A stretch of 64,000 nucleotides of DNA, from positions 7,924,801 through 7,988,800 of the forward strand of contig NC_064044.1 of the NCBI RefSeq assembly GCF_932526225.1, read 5' to 3'. Both the position numbers and the translations under genes were made by a program. The DNA comes from Nematostella vectensis (taxonomy: Eukaryota; Cnidaria; Anthozoa; Actiniaria; Edwardsiidae). Positions 13,001-22,573 of this stretch are shown here, piece after piece. Positions within the stretch are counted from its first letter, which is position 1. Each line of letters starts with the position of its first letter. The notes under the pieces were generated by a model. That model did not search any database. It saw only the letters and a list, made by a program, of their open reading frames with translations, and was not told the origin of the DNA.

Positions 13001-16000
13001 ATTTTTTTAGCTTTCAATGTTGGCAAGTATGCTTTATCATTTTATCAGGCTTGGCTGTATCATTCCATTACTGGCTCTTAACTTACTGTAACTCGCCATT
13101 ATATGCCCTTTATTGTAGCATCTTCCCTGCTAGCAGAGGCCTCTTTTCTCTGTATTTCGCTTGGCTGGCGTTCGCATGGAAATTGCAGAGGTCTCTTTTC
13201 CTCACGAACGCCAGCCCAGCGAAATACAGAGAAAAGAGGCCTCTGCTAGCAGGGAATGTAGCATCAGGCTTGGCTGTATCATTCCATTACTGGCTCTTAA
13301 CTTACTGTAACCTGCCATTATATGCCCTTTATTGTAGCATCTTCCCTGCGAGCAGAGGCCTCTTTTCTCTGTATTTCGCTTGGCTGGCGTTCGCATGGAA
13401 ATGGCAGAGGTCTCTTTTCCTCACGAACGCCAGCCCAGCGAAATACAGAGAAAAGAGGCCTCTGCTAGCAGGGAATGTAGCATCAGGCTTGGCTGTATCA
13501 TTCCATTACTGGCTCTTAACTTACTGTAACCTGCCATTATATGCCCTTTATTGTAGCATCAGGTTCGGCTGTATCATTCCATTACTGGCTTTTGGCCTTA
13601 CCCATATAATACCCTCTCCTATATGGTACATTCTATTCCCAATTACAGGGTTAATAAGAAGCAGATGGTGGAATAACCCAAATATTTAGATAACATCCCC
13701 AAATGCCTTTTACCTCCATAGCCCTAAAAATCCCTATCTCCTGCTAATATTACAGGGGTTGATATGCTTATTCTGTAATTTCAGGAAACTGATAGTAGGC
13801 CCACCCACAGAGAACTTCTCATTCATGGGTGCACTAATCAGTAAAGATCACCTGGAAAAGGTATCACATCTTTTAATGTAGCACATTGGAAATTATAAAA
13901 GAGTAATTGAGAACCAATGCATGTTTTCAAAGTTCTCTATCTGATTTCAAATGGCTCTTACATAGAAAAAAACTTTTTTTTTTCATTTTATAACCTCCAT
14001 TAAGGGTTATGAAGAACAAAGGTGGATCTAAGAGTTTCAAAAAAGGGGGCTGAAGCAAGGGTTTCAAGAAAAGAGGTGGATTCATTGTTTTTCCATGGAT
14101 TTCCTTACATTTTTTGCTATTTTTAAGACAAATATCTAAAAATAGCGGGCCAGGTGCCTGCTAGACCCACCCCTAGATCCGCCCTGAAGCATAAAGCATG
14201 AGTAATGAAACTTAGGTTCTATTAGTAATAAAACACCTATTATTCAAAACACAGCTTGACTTAGGAGCTAATTCAGAATTTTATATATGAATGGTGTATT
14301 AGTTCTGGACACTAAAAGGGTGCTGGGGGTGTGGTGGATATCTGTATATGAAGCAACCCCTCCTAATTCACACGTGTATCGTTATTATTATTAAAGGTCA
14401 AGGGATACATAAGAATTGCTAAAGAGGACGGAGGCACAGTTCTTTGTGGGGAAAGCAAAGACCCTCCCCCTGACCTCCCCAAAGAGTACAAGAATGGATA
14501 TTTCATGAGGCCCACTGTAATTACAGATGTGAAGGACAGCTCACGGTGCATGCAGGAGGAGATATTTGGTGAGTACTATTCAGCCAGCCGGTAGCAGATT
14601 GAGTTTAGTCTTAAGACTATTACATTATCAGAAATCTTTTTTGTCCGCACTTTTACTGTAGGATATGGAACTGTCTCTCCAGTGATCTAAATGCTGCAGA
14701 AGATCCACGTGCCTACAAAACAAGTGTAATTCCTGCCATAGTCGTGCTTGTCCCATAACTTACTGTAAATAGCCTTTTTATCATACAAATCATAATTTTT
14801 TAAAGGCCTGCACTAAATTGCTCTGAGGCGAAGTCGATATAAAAAGATGAAAAAAAGTAAAAGACTGGGATGTTCACAGAAGGGTGGGACTTGATGGCAA
14901 TGTGGGGTTTGACAGTCTGAGTTTTGTAAATTCTGCTAAAAATAGCCAGCGGTCAATAAGTTAAGAAGGGTGATTATTTAATAATCGCCTAACTTTTTTT
15001 AAATCCACCACAGTCCATGAAGACCATGTTATACCCCAAATTGGACATATAGAATCAAAAAGCCCAAACTGTCGCGATCTCGTACCAGAACAATGAATAC
15101 AATACTCCAAAAACTGGAAATCGACTCTGCCAAATTTTCGTCTTTAATAAGATTTTCGTCTTTAATAAGACTTCTTCAGGGCAGATCTGCCCTGAAGAAG
15201 TCTTATTTAGGACGAAAATTTGGCAGAGTCGATTTCCAGTTTTTGGAGTATTGTACCAAATTGGACATACATATTATGACAGTCCATGCAGACCATGTTA
15301 TCCCCCAGTTAGGACATACATACCTATTATGACAGTCCATAAAGACTATGTTATACCCCAGTGAGGACATACCTGTTATGACAATCCATGAAGACCATGT
15401 TATCCCCAAGTTAGGACATATCTATTATGACAGTCCATAAAGACTATGTTATACCCCAGTTAGACATACCTATTATGACAGTCCATGAAGACCATGTTAT
15501 ACCCCAGTTAGGACATACCTTTCTACTATGACAGTCCCTGAAGACTACGTTATACCCCAGTTAGGACATACCTATTATGACAGTCCCTGAAGACCATGTT
15601 ATACCCTAGTTAGGACAAACCTATTATGACAGTCCATGAAGACCATGTTTTACCCCAGTTAGGACATACCTATTATGACAGTCCATGCAGACCATGTTAT
15701 ACCCCAGTTAGGACATACATACCTACTATGACAGTCCATGAAGACCATGTTATACCCCAGTTAGGACAAACCTATTATGACAGTCCATGTAGACCATGTT
15801 ATACCCCAGTTAGGACATACATACCTATTATGACAGTCCATGCAGACCATGTTATACCCCAGTTAGGACAAACCTATTATGACAGTCCATGCAGACCATG
15901 TTATACCCCAGTTAGGACATACAAACCTATTATGACAGTCCATGCAGACCATGTTATACCCCAGTTAGACATACATACCTATTATGACAGTCCATGTTAT

Positions 16001-19000
16001 ACCCCAGTTAGGACATACATACCTATTATGAGAGTCCCTGAAGACCATGTTATACCCAAGTTAGGACATACCTATTATGACAGTCCCTGAAGACCATGTT
16101 ATACCCTAGTTAGGACAAACCTATTATGACAGTCCATGAAGACCATGTTTTACCCCAGTTAGGACATACCTATTATGACAGTCCATGCAGACCATGTTAT
16201 ACCCCAGTTAGGACATACATACCTACTATGACAGTCCATGAAGACCATGTTATACCCCAGTTAGGACAAACCTATTATGACAGTCCATGTAGACCATGTT
16301 ATACCCCAGTTAGGACATACATACCTATTATGACAGTCCATGCAGACCATGTTATACCCCAGTTAGGACAAACCTATTATGACAGTCCATGCAGACCATG
16401 TTATACCCCAGTTAGGACATACAAACCTATTATGACAGTCCATGCAGACCATGTTATACCCCAGTTAGACATACATACCTATTATGACAGTCCATGTTAT
16501 ACCCCAGTTAGGACATACATACCTATTATGAGAGTCCCTGAAGACCATGTTATACCCAAGTTAGGACATACCTATTATGACAGTCCATGAAGACTATGTT
16601 ATACCCCAGTCAGGACAAACCTATTATGACAGTCCATGTAGACCATGTTATACCCAAGCTAGGACATACCTATTATGACAGTCCATGAAGACCATGTTAT
16701 ACCCCAGTTAGGACAAACCTATTATGACAGTCCATGAAGACCATGTTATACCCCAGTTAGGACAAACCTATTATGACAGTCCATGAAGACTATGTTATAC
16801 CCCAGTTAGGACATACCTATTATGACAGTCCATGTAGACCATGTTATACCCAAGTTAGACATACATACCTATTATGACAGTCCATGAAGACCATGTTATA
16901 CCCAAGTTAGGACATACCTATTATGACAGTCCATGAAGACCATGCTATACCCCAGTTAGGACATACATACCTATTATGACAGTCCATGAAGACCATGTTA
17001 TACCCCAGTTAGGACATACCTATTATGACAGTCCATGCAGACTATGTTATACCCCAGTTAGGACATACCTATTACGACAGTCCATGCAGACCATGTTATA
17101 CCCCAGTTAGGCCATACATACCTATTATGACAGTCCATGCAGACTATGTTATACCCCAGTCAGGACATACATACCTATTATGACAGTCCATGAAGACCAT
17201 GTTGTACCCCAGTTAGGACAAACCTATTATGACAGTCCATGCAGACTATGTTATACCCTAGTTAGGACATACATACCTATTATGACAGTCCATGAAGACT
17301 ATGTTATACCCTAGTTAGGACAAACCTATTATGACAGTCCATGAAGGTCATGTTATACCCCAGTTAGGACATACATACCTATTATGACAGTCTATGTAGA
17401 CCATGTTATACCCCAGTTAGGACAAACCTATTATGACAGTCCATGAAGACCATGTTATACCCCAGTTAGGACAAACCTATTATGACAGTCCATGAAGACC
17501 ATGTTATACCCCAGTTAGGACATACATACCTATTATGACAGTCCATGCAGACTATGTTATACCCCAGTCAGGACATACATACCTATTATGACAGTCCATG
17601 CAGACCATGTTATACCCCAGTTAGGACATACATACCTATTATGACAGTCCATGAAGACCATGTTATACCCCAGCTAGGACATACATACCTATTAATGACA
17701 GTCCATGAAGACCATGTTATACCCCAGTTAGGACATACATATTATGACAGTCCATGAAGACCATGTTATACCCCAGTTAGGACATACATACCTATTATGA
17801 CAGTCCATGCAGACTATGTTATACCCAAGTTAGGACATACATACCTATTATGACAGTCCATGAAGACCATGTTATAGTCTAGTTAGGACAAACCTTTTAT
17901 GACAGTCCATGCAGACCATGTTATACCCTAGTTAGGCCATACATACCTATTATGACAGTCCATGTAGACCATGTTATACCCCAGTTAGGACATACATACC
18001 TATTATGACAGTCCATGAAGGTCATGTTATACCCCAGTTAGGACATACATACCTACTATGACAGTCCATGCAGACCATGTTATACCCAAGTTAGGAGATA
18101 CCTATCAGGACAGTCTATTGAAACTGTGATACCTCAATAAGTACATTTTAAGATAATAGCACATGATAGCTAAAGAAAGTCATCTGATAGCCTAAAAAAC
18201 ATTGAGAGTATGTGATGACCAAATTAATTCATGTTCGAACCTATAAAGTATCGGTGATGACCAAATTAATTCATGTTCGAACCTATAAAGTATCGCATGT
18301 AAAAACCAAACCCTTAGGGGATGTATCCATGAGCGTTTGTTGTTTTCTTTACAGGTCCTGTCACTTGCGTTGTACCCTTTGACACGGAGGACGAGGTTTG
18401 TTATCCCGAACCAGATGTCCCATCATTTTTCTATCTCCATGGCCTTTTTTTATTGCCGTGTAATAACAAAAAAATCTACATTATGTTTTTTTTACTTGTT
18501 TTTAATAACAAATGGTTTTCCATTTAATATAATGAAATTTCAGGAGATAATTCTGCTCACGTAATTGTAAATGCCCAAAGCACAGGAGTCCCGAGCTTCT
18601 TTTGGTGAATCTTTTTTTTATGGTAGGTCATTGAACGGGCCAATGGCGTGAAGTATGGGCTAAGCGCATGCGTTTGGACAGAGAACCTATCGCGGGCTCA
18701 CCGTGTATCACATCGCCTCCAGGTAATCTACACACGGTCACCAACTTCTTTGTTATTGTTTATCATTGAAAATAAAGCGGTTTATTCGCTAGAAAACTTC
18801 AAAATAACAATTTACGAATAAAGCGTGATAAGTTATTGACGATATTTGATAGAAAATATATTGGTTACTCGCTTGAATAAGTCGATGGAAATGGATGTTT
18901 TGTGGGACTCGCCATTGAAAGGGAGCATAAAACGGCGGCATGATTGGCCTCCTTTAAGTAATGATGACCGCACATGGTTCTGTGGCTGATATATTAGCCC

Positions 19001-20014
19001 TCAGAATTTTTCTACGGCTGGAACTGGCCGTGAAAAAGAACCCTCAAGCAAAAGATTTGGGTAAATGCAAAATAAACACGATTTGTTAGAGAAAAAAAAA
19101 ACACGGCCATCGCTTCAAATGCATGGTGCATCTTAGCAATGCGAAAAGAACGACTAAATAGTCAAATAAAATCTGCTCTTAAAAGGTTTCAAAAACAACA
19201 AAGGGGTGATTTCTTTTACTTTTGATTAAAAAAATATTAATATTGTTGATTTCTATAGCGCCTTTCTAGCATGACATTTTACCTTATGTATCAAGAATGT
19301 CCCGTCTTGAAATTAAGGAAGCTTCAGTAAGCTCACATACGTTCAACAAGTCAAATTCAGGGCCGAGAAACAGAAGGGTGCTATCTGTCTCGACCGGGAA
19401 TCGAACCCGTGTCAGCATAGATACGAGACCCTATACGCTGGACGCGCTAACACACTGGGTTACCTGTGGTGAGAGGCCCCATACGCTGTCGCGCTAACAC
19501 ACTGGGCAGGCCCAGGGGGCGGGGGGGGGGAGGTGCAGGGTGTGCGAAGGAACAACGGCCAAAGGTCCACTTTCGGTTCTCAATAGACGTGCTATTATTT
19601 GTAGACAAAACGCACTCTGTTATGAAGCCATATCCGAGAATAAACGTCCCGTGGAGATACTGCAAAGGCATGGTCAGATTTTTATCAGAGAACTCCCTCC
19701 ACCCCCCCACCCCCCGGAAATATTAGATCCACTTTTTCGGATTTCGCACCGCACCGCACCGCACCGCACCGCACCGCACCCCTCCCCCCCCCAAAAAAAA
19801 ATAAATAATAAATAAATGCTGTGGGTCACCCGTGATTCCCTTCCTGATTTTTTTGTTTTGTTTCCAGGCGGGGACAGTGTGGTGTAACTGCTGGCTCGTA
19901 CGCGACCTCAACATGCCTTTTGGAGGAACTAAGATGTCCGGGGTCGGACGAGAAGGAACGCACGAATCCCTAGAGTTCTTCACAGAGTCCAAGACCATCT
20001 GCATCAAGATGTAA
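3844..20014 (+). CDS. ALDH8A1: ALDH8A1, 2-aminomuconic semialdehyde dehydrogenase (11 exons)
   Basis: The family oxidises 2-aminomuconate semialdehyde to 2-aminomuconate with NAD+ in the kynurenine pathway of tryptophan breakdown; the vertebrate enzyme was first described as a retinal dehydrogenase. Joining 3844-4025, 7054-7257, 7587-7798, 8171-8337, 9336-9406, 11392-11496, 13785-13860, 14397-14568, 18355-18395, 18627-18722 and 19868-20014 gives 1473 nt with every phase matching: 490 aa, close to the 487 aa of the human protein. Visible landmarks are NFINGEFL and [14 protein letters not shown] at the N-terminus, SPWN with Asn157, ISFTGST, catalytic Glu255 in LSLELGGKNP, catalytic Cys289 in [17 protein letters not shown], and [14 protein letters not shown] near the end. 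The start at 3844 has a good context (AAACATGG) and aligns with the human start. Ten introns total about 14.7 kb and are full of repeats. All key residues are present, so the gene looks functional. Confidence 0.96.
4026..7053. other. ALDH8A1 intron 1, repeat-rich
   Basis: Non-coding. It holds a fragment starting CAGGCCTGTAGCCAGGA at 4354 followed by T- and G-homopolymers to about 4456, related to the element at 10135-10309. It also holds the inverted-repeat family described at 4943-6434. The rest has no recognisable gene. Confidence 0.6.
4943..6434. repeat. Dispersed repeat family, direct and inverted copies
   Basis: Positions 4955-5045 and 6186-6285 are diverged direct copies sharing TACACCTATT, GTTGTCAG and GGCAAATGGCAGTT. 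Positions 6380-6434 carry the same start in inverse orientation (AATAGGTGTAT at its end). The 6186-6434 pair could therefore be the two ends of one foldback element of about 250 bp. Confidence 0.55.
7054..7257 (+). CDS. ALDH8A1: ALDH8A1 coding exon 2
   Basis: The acceptor is ACCTTCAG|T, phase 2, giving AFKSWS across the junction. It encodes [18 protein letters not shown] and DQGKT, the conserved ALDH helix region. The donor is AGCAG|GTAAAT, phase 2. Confidence 0.95.
7587..7798 (+). CDS. ALDH8A1: ALDH8A1 coding exon 3
   Basis: The acceptor is GTACAG|A. The exon holds [19 protein letters not shown], where Asn157 is the oxyanion-hole asparagine of aldehyde dehydrogenases, and CKPSEMTS, the cofactor-binding lysine region. 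The donor is GCAG|GTTTGA, phase 1. Confidence 0.96.
8171..8337 (+). CDS. ALDH8A1: ALDH8A1 coding exon 4, followed by a GC donor
   Basis: The acceptor is TTTCTAG|GT. It encodes [12 protein letters not shown] and the NAD-binding ISFTGST, and ends exactly with the codon for catalytic Glu255. The intron opens with GCATGT instead of GT; only this non-canonical donor joins in phase 0 to LGGKNP in the next exon. Confidence 0.94.
8776..9215. repeat. Purine-rich (G/A) strand tract in ALDH8A1 intron 4
   Basis: Over about 430 bp the plus strand is overwhelmingly A and G (AGAAGAAGGAGAG type runs), so the minus strand is polypyrimidine. It lies in the intron with the GC donor. No coding content is visible. 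Confidence 0.7.
9336..9406 (+). CDS. ALDH8A1: ALDH8A1 coding exon 5
   Basis: The acceptor is TTATACAG|C. It begins [15 protein letters not shown], completing the catalytic glutamate motif. The donor is GTGAG|GTGAGG, phase 2. The exon is 71 nt. Confidence 0.95.
9525..9790. repeat. G-rich minisatellite, about 55-bp unit
   Basis: About three copies of a unit containing AAAAGCAGGGGGGGGG, TAGTGGAGGGAGTAGGGAG and ATAATGGGGG, followed by two copies of a shorter GGCAGGTAGAGTGGGGCAT unit. The long G runs make quadruplex formation plausible. It lies in ALDH8A1 intron 5. Confidence 0.85.
10135..10309. mobile_element. MITE with 16-bp terminal inverted repeats
   Basis: The left end CAGGCCCGTAGCCAGG and right end CCTGGCTACGGGCCTG are perfect reverse complements 175 bp apart, with a poly-G run next to the left end. 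No transposase is present. A partial relative lies at 4354. The CAG start is reminiscent of hAT ends, but I see no 8-bp target duplication. Confidence 0.75.
11392..11496 (+). CDS. ALDH8A1: ALDH8A1 coding exon 6, catalytic cysteine
   Basis: The acceptor is CTTTTTAG|G. It encodes [18 protein letters not shown]; the cysteine after GEI (residue 289) is the catalytic nucleophile of the family. The donor is CTAG|GTAAGT, phase 2. Confidence 0.96.
13123..13256. mobile_element. 134-bp foldback MITE, copy 1
   Basis: The ends TTCCCTGCTAGCAGAGG and CCTCTGCTAGCAGGGAA belong to arms of about 52 bp with one mismatch. Both flanks are TGTAGCATC (13114-13122 and 13257-13265), a 9-bp target duplication. Such a duplication would fit a Mutator-like or, if read as 8 bp, a hAT-like origin. 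Confidence 0.85.
13342..13475. mobile_element. 134-bp foldback MITE, copy 2
   Basis: Nearly identical to the element at 13123-13256, with the same TGTAGCATC flanks at 13333-13341 and 13476-13484. The matching spot in the third tandem unit, 13552-13560, is an empty site. Confidence 0.85.
13785..13860 (+). CDS. ALDH8A1: ALDH8A1 coding exon 7
   Basis: The acceptor is AATTTCAG|G. It encodes KLIVGPPTE followed by [12 protein letters not shown], matching the ALDH8A1 segment between the catalytic cysteine and the C-terminal half. The donor is AAAAG|GTATCA, phase 0. Confidence 0.94.
14010..14190. mobile_element. Probable MITE remnant in ALDH8A1 intron 7
   Basis: GGTGGATCTAAG at the left and CCTAGATCCGCCCTG at the right form an imperfect inverted pair around a G-rich interior. 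The ends resemble those of the 22200 and 31086 elements. Small and degraded. Confidence 0.4.
14397..14568 (+). CDS. ALDH8A1: ALDH8A1 coding exon 8
   Basis: The acceptor is TTATTAAAG|G, with a weak polypyrimidine tract. It encodes [13 protein letters not shown] and MQEEIFG, typical of aldehyde dehydrogenases. The donor is TTTG|GTGAGT, phase 1. Confidence 0.95.
15003..18110. repeat. 3.1 kb satellite array, about 48-52 bp unit
   Basis: The unit is close to CAGTCCATGAAGACCATGTT then ATACCCCAGTTAGGACATAC and CTATTATGA, with short insertions of CATA. About 60 units fill ALDH8A1 intron 8. A 500-bp block is repeated exactly (15626-16090 and 16126-16590), showing a higher-order duplication. Open frames inside it are repeat artefacts. 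Confidence 0.95.
15098..15255. mobile_element. 158-bp foldback element in the satellite
   Basis: Arms starting TACAATACTCCAAAAACTGG fold onto their complement ending GGAGTATTGTA. The centre is a perfect palindrome around GGGCAGATCTGCCC. The left arm has an internal duplication of ATTTTCGTCTTTAATAAG. The flanks share CCAAATTGGACATA, possibly a target duplication or two satellite units. Confidence 0.75.
18212..18295. repeat. Two-copy direct repeat, about 41 bp
   Basis: GATGACCAAATTAATTCATG followed by TTCGAACCTATAAAGTATCG occurs twice in tandem without change, just upstream of exon 9 of ALDH8A1. Confidence 0.9.
18355..18395 (+). CDS. ALDH8A1: ALDH8A1 coding exon 9
   Basis: A 41-nt exon encoding [13 protein letters not shown] after the EEIFG motif. 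The acceptor is CTTTACAG|G and the donor is ACGAG|GTTTGT, phase 0. The intron before it holds the 3.1 kb satellite. Confidence 0.93.
18627..18722 (+). CDS. ALDH8A1: ALDH8A1 coding exon 10
   Basis: Encodes [18 protein letters not shown] and ends SHRLQ. The acceptor is TATGGTAG|G and the donor is CTCCAG|GTAATC. It is exactly 32 codons. Confidence 0.95.
19228..19465 (-). mobile_element. tRNA-derived SINE
   Basis: On the minus strand the head has an A-box-like GTTAGCGCGTCCAGC and a B box GGTTCGATTCCCGG (19394-19407). The 3' end reads AGGCGCTATAGAAATC then AACAATATTAATATT, the type of LINE-related tail seen in several animal SINE families. The tRNA fold is poor, so this is a SINE rather than a tRNA gene. 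It lies antisense in ALDH8A1 intron 10. An extra copy of the A-box region sits at about 19485-19505. Confidence 0.7.
19745..19782. repeat. (GCACC)n microsatellite
   Basis: About seven copies of the pentamer GCACC, followed by a C run and an A run, in ALDH8A1 intron 10. Confidence 0.9.
19868..20014 (+). CDS. ALDH8A1: ALDH8A1 coding exon 11 and stop
   Basis: The acceptor is TTTCCAG|G. It encodes [20 protein letters not shown] and [20 protein letters not shown], then stops at TAA 20012-20014. This matches the C-terminus of ALDH8A1. Confidence 0.96.
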   Translation, partial: AGTVWCNCWLVRDLNMPFGGTKMSGVGREGTHESLEFFTESKTICIKM

Positions 20015-20393
20015 CCAAAGGCTCTTCAAGGTGTCCATCGAGACGCGACCAGATCAAGTCTAAAGAGTTCTCGAGTTAAACAGTTCTACAGAGACAGTCA
20101 TAGGTACACATGAAAAAAGCATAGTATTTGAAGATATCTTAACAAAAAATTAACCACTTTTTGGCCGCCAGGGGTGCGCACGCACCCTGCGTACCCCTCT
20201 GTGTACGCGCCTGATCTGTATCAAGATGTACTCAACTTAGAGGAACACTAGCTAGGCGCTTGCTTAGAAGCCAGTGCATCAAAGAGTGTATTTAGGGCGG
20301 GGTGAGAGTGGAGGGCATTAGCGCGAATGAGCTGGGTATATGGATCTCAGTCGTTTTCTCCCTGGCGCGAGGGGAAATTGCTAGAGATAAAAT

Positions 20394-20587
20394 TAGAGAG
20401 CTTAAACAAGTCAACACGAACGGCATCAAAGAACGGCGTTGACGTCCGTGACAGGAAATCTCGAACGGAATTTACCTATTTTTACGTTCTTCGCGCACGG
20501 TCATGGACGTCAACGCCGTTTTTCAACAATTCGTGAGCGCGCGCGCCGTTTTTGATGCCGTTCGTGTTGACTTGCTTTAGCTCTCTA
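20394..20587. mobile_element. 194-bp foldback MITE
   Basis: The ends TAGAGAGCTTAAACAAGTCA and TGACTTGCTTTAGCTCTCTA are inverted repeats with arms of about 43 bp. A second inner palindrome (AACGGCGTTGACGTCCGTGA against its complement) makes the whole unit fold twice. The interior has CpG-rich GCGCGCGCGC. A copy is at 60322-60515 through the segmental duplication. Confidence 0.8.
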
Positions 20588-21652
20588 TTGTGTGCAAGAC
20601 GCAGACTGCTACAGTAGCATTCAGACTGCAGTTTTCAGGCCAAGGATGATGGAACCCCACTCGCTTGAAAAAGGCACCTAGTTATCCAAAATGACAGTTT
20701 TTAGACTGCGATGATAAACCAAGCACACTAATTTTAAAGAGAGCTAAAGCTCTCAAATTATTTTTTAATTTAGAGAAATGCATGACAAGCCCTTGTACTA
20801 TAAAAGTTTGTGACCAAAAGCTAAAAAGCTTGTTGTCAGGTTTTTTTATATATTTGAAAGCCTGTGGAGACGGTCGTTTTCTTAGGTTTAGAGCCTCTTA
20901 AAGTGTCTGTGAAAATATCCATGAAAATAACTGTGAGAAATCCTGCGAAATGCCAAAAAAAGGCTTCAGCATATAACAAACAGGGGGTGGTTCCTAAGCA
21001 TTCTAGAACAACTAAAATGCTGCTTGTCCTAGGAGTAGGCATTTGAGGGCTTGAAAGATTTGGATATAATTTTAATAAATCGAGCCACTCTTAGAGCAAT
21101 TCTGGATCCATTCAATAGTGTCAGATATTTTGTATGTGATTCAACCTATACCCTCTACCATCATCCAACTACCTCTCTTGTACTTCATTCGATCAACGAC
21201 TCCTCCACTTTTAGGCGGGGGCTAAATCTTCACACGTTCGATCCCATTAATATTCATTAAAAACGTTTACAAAGATAATAAAACTAAATATTTATAACTC
21301 AATTTCCTCGCTTAAACTTTATTTTTGGTATGATTAAAGAATACATGCACAAAAAAAACACGACTTATAGTTCATATGCTTGGCGATGGCATTTGGCATA
21401 CGAATAAATTATTTTTTTAAACGAGACACCTCATTTATGTGAACTTGTATAAACTAACTTTCTCTTGGAGTACGTTAATTTTGTTATTAGCTGGATCCAG
21501 TGTATGATTTTAGCCGTTGTTTACCTTGGTTGTCGATCTTGAAATGCCAAATATGGAATTTGATGCGCGCGCAGCAGCCGCAGCTTGGTGTTGGAGCTTT
21601 GTGACATGTGCAGTGACCGCCATATACAGCCACAAGCTCTGCACCAACTGCA

Positions 21653-21895
21653 TTATCTGATTGGATGGATAAAACATGTTATCTTATTGGATGAATAAGA
21701 CATGTTATCTGATTAGACAGATAAAACATGTTATCTAATTGGATGAATATAACATGTTATTTAATTGGACAAAAAAACATGTTATCTGATTGGATAAATA
21801 AAACATATCTGATTGGACAAATAAAGCATTTTATCTGATTGGATAGATAAAAGATGTTATCTGATTGGATAAATAAAGCATGTTATTTAATTGCA
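21653..21895. repeat. 28-bp minisatellite, about nine units
   Basis: The unit is near TTATCTGATTGGATGAATAA followed by AACATG, with variable copies. The copy at 61583-61825 is nearly identical. Confidence 0.9.
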
Positions 21896-22199
21896 CTCAT
21901 GTCCTAAGAAAACTAAAAAAACAGTGTGTAAGAAAATAACATATTACTTTGTAGTTTTAAGCTTTTAGTAAATGAAAAATCAAATTATGTTGATAACAAC
22001 CTTCCAACACTTTAATGGATATTTCATTTTTATATACGCTGGAAATAAAAGACATTTTCAGCCTTAAAATGCTCCAAAAATATAAACGGTCCAGCAACAT
22101 AAAAAAGAATGTACTCGCAGTTAAAATCCTACAATGTATTGTTTTTAACGTCTCACATCTAGAGGGTGGAAACAAATTGTAATACTACTATATATAACA

Positions 22200-22573
22200 C
22201 AGTAGCGGATCTAGAGGGAGGGTTTAGGGGGTACCCCCCCCCCCCCCCCTTGGGCTGCCAGAAAGCACTATGTAACAAAAAAATACCAAACTGAGCCAAA
22301 CTGTACAGGACCCGAAATGATCCCAGGACCCGAAACGATCCCCAAAAGTTCCCCAACTGATCCCGGGACCCGAAACGATCCCCAGGAGTCCCCGAAATGA
22401 ACCCCAAGGAATTGCAAGGGTTGATTTCGGGGACTCCTCGGTATCGTTTCGGGTCCGAGGATCAGTTGGGGTACTTTTGGGGATCATTTCGGGTCCTGGG
22501 ATCGTTTCGGGTCCTGGGATCATTTCGGGTCCTGTACAAAACCCCCCTTTAGCGGAAAGCTAGATCCGCCTTG
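22200..22573. mobile_element. GGATCTAG-type MITE with nested foldback
   Basis: The ends CAGTAGCGGATCTAG and CTAGATCCGCCTTG form a terminal inverted repeat, and the interior (TATGTAACAAAA, CTGAGCCAAA) matches the shorter member at 31086-31216. It is interrupted by the foldback at 22302-22537. Confidence 0.72.
22302..22537. mobile_element. Foldback element nested in a MITE
   Basis: TGTACAGGACCCGAAATGAT at the left end is complemented by ATCATTTCGGGTCCTGTAC at the right. GGACCCGAAAYGATCCC recurs several times along each arm. The uninterrupted relative at 31086 runs straight from GAGCCAAA to CCCCCCTTTAGCG, which marks the insertion point. Confidence 0.75.

Larger units (their letters stand above)
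13045..13600. repeat. 219-bp tandem unit, 2.5 copies, two with a MITE inside
   Basis: The unit (GGCTTGGCTGTATCATTCC to TTATTGTAGCATC) is repeated head to tail. Copies one and two contain a 134-bp foldback element and copy three does not. A 212-codon open frame crosses the array only because the repeats lack stops; it is not a gene. Confidence 0.88.

Noticed and set aside
13051-13689. 212-codon plus-strand frame
   Set aside because: It runs through a 219-bp tandem repeat and two foldback elements in an ALDH8A1 intron; the protein repeats with the DNA.
15626-16590. Two identical 154-codon frames
   Set aside because: They come from the intronic satellite's 500-bp higher-order unit; no protein family.
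19387-19465. Genuine tRNA gene on the minus strand
   Set aside because: B box is good, but the arms do not make a full cloverleaf and the sequence continues into a LINE-type SINE tail.
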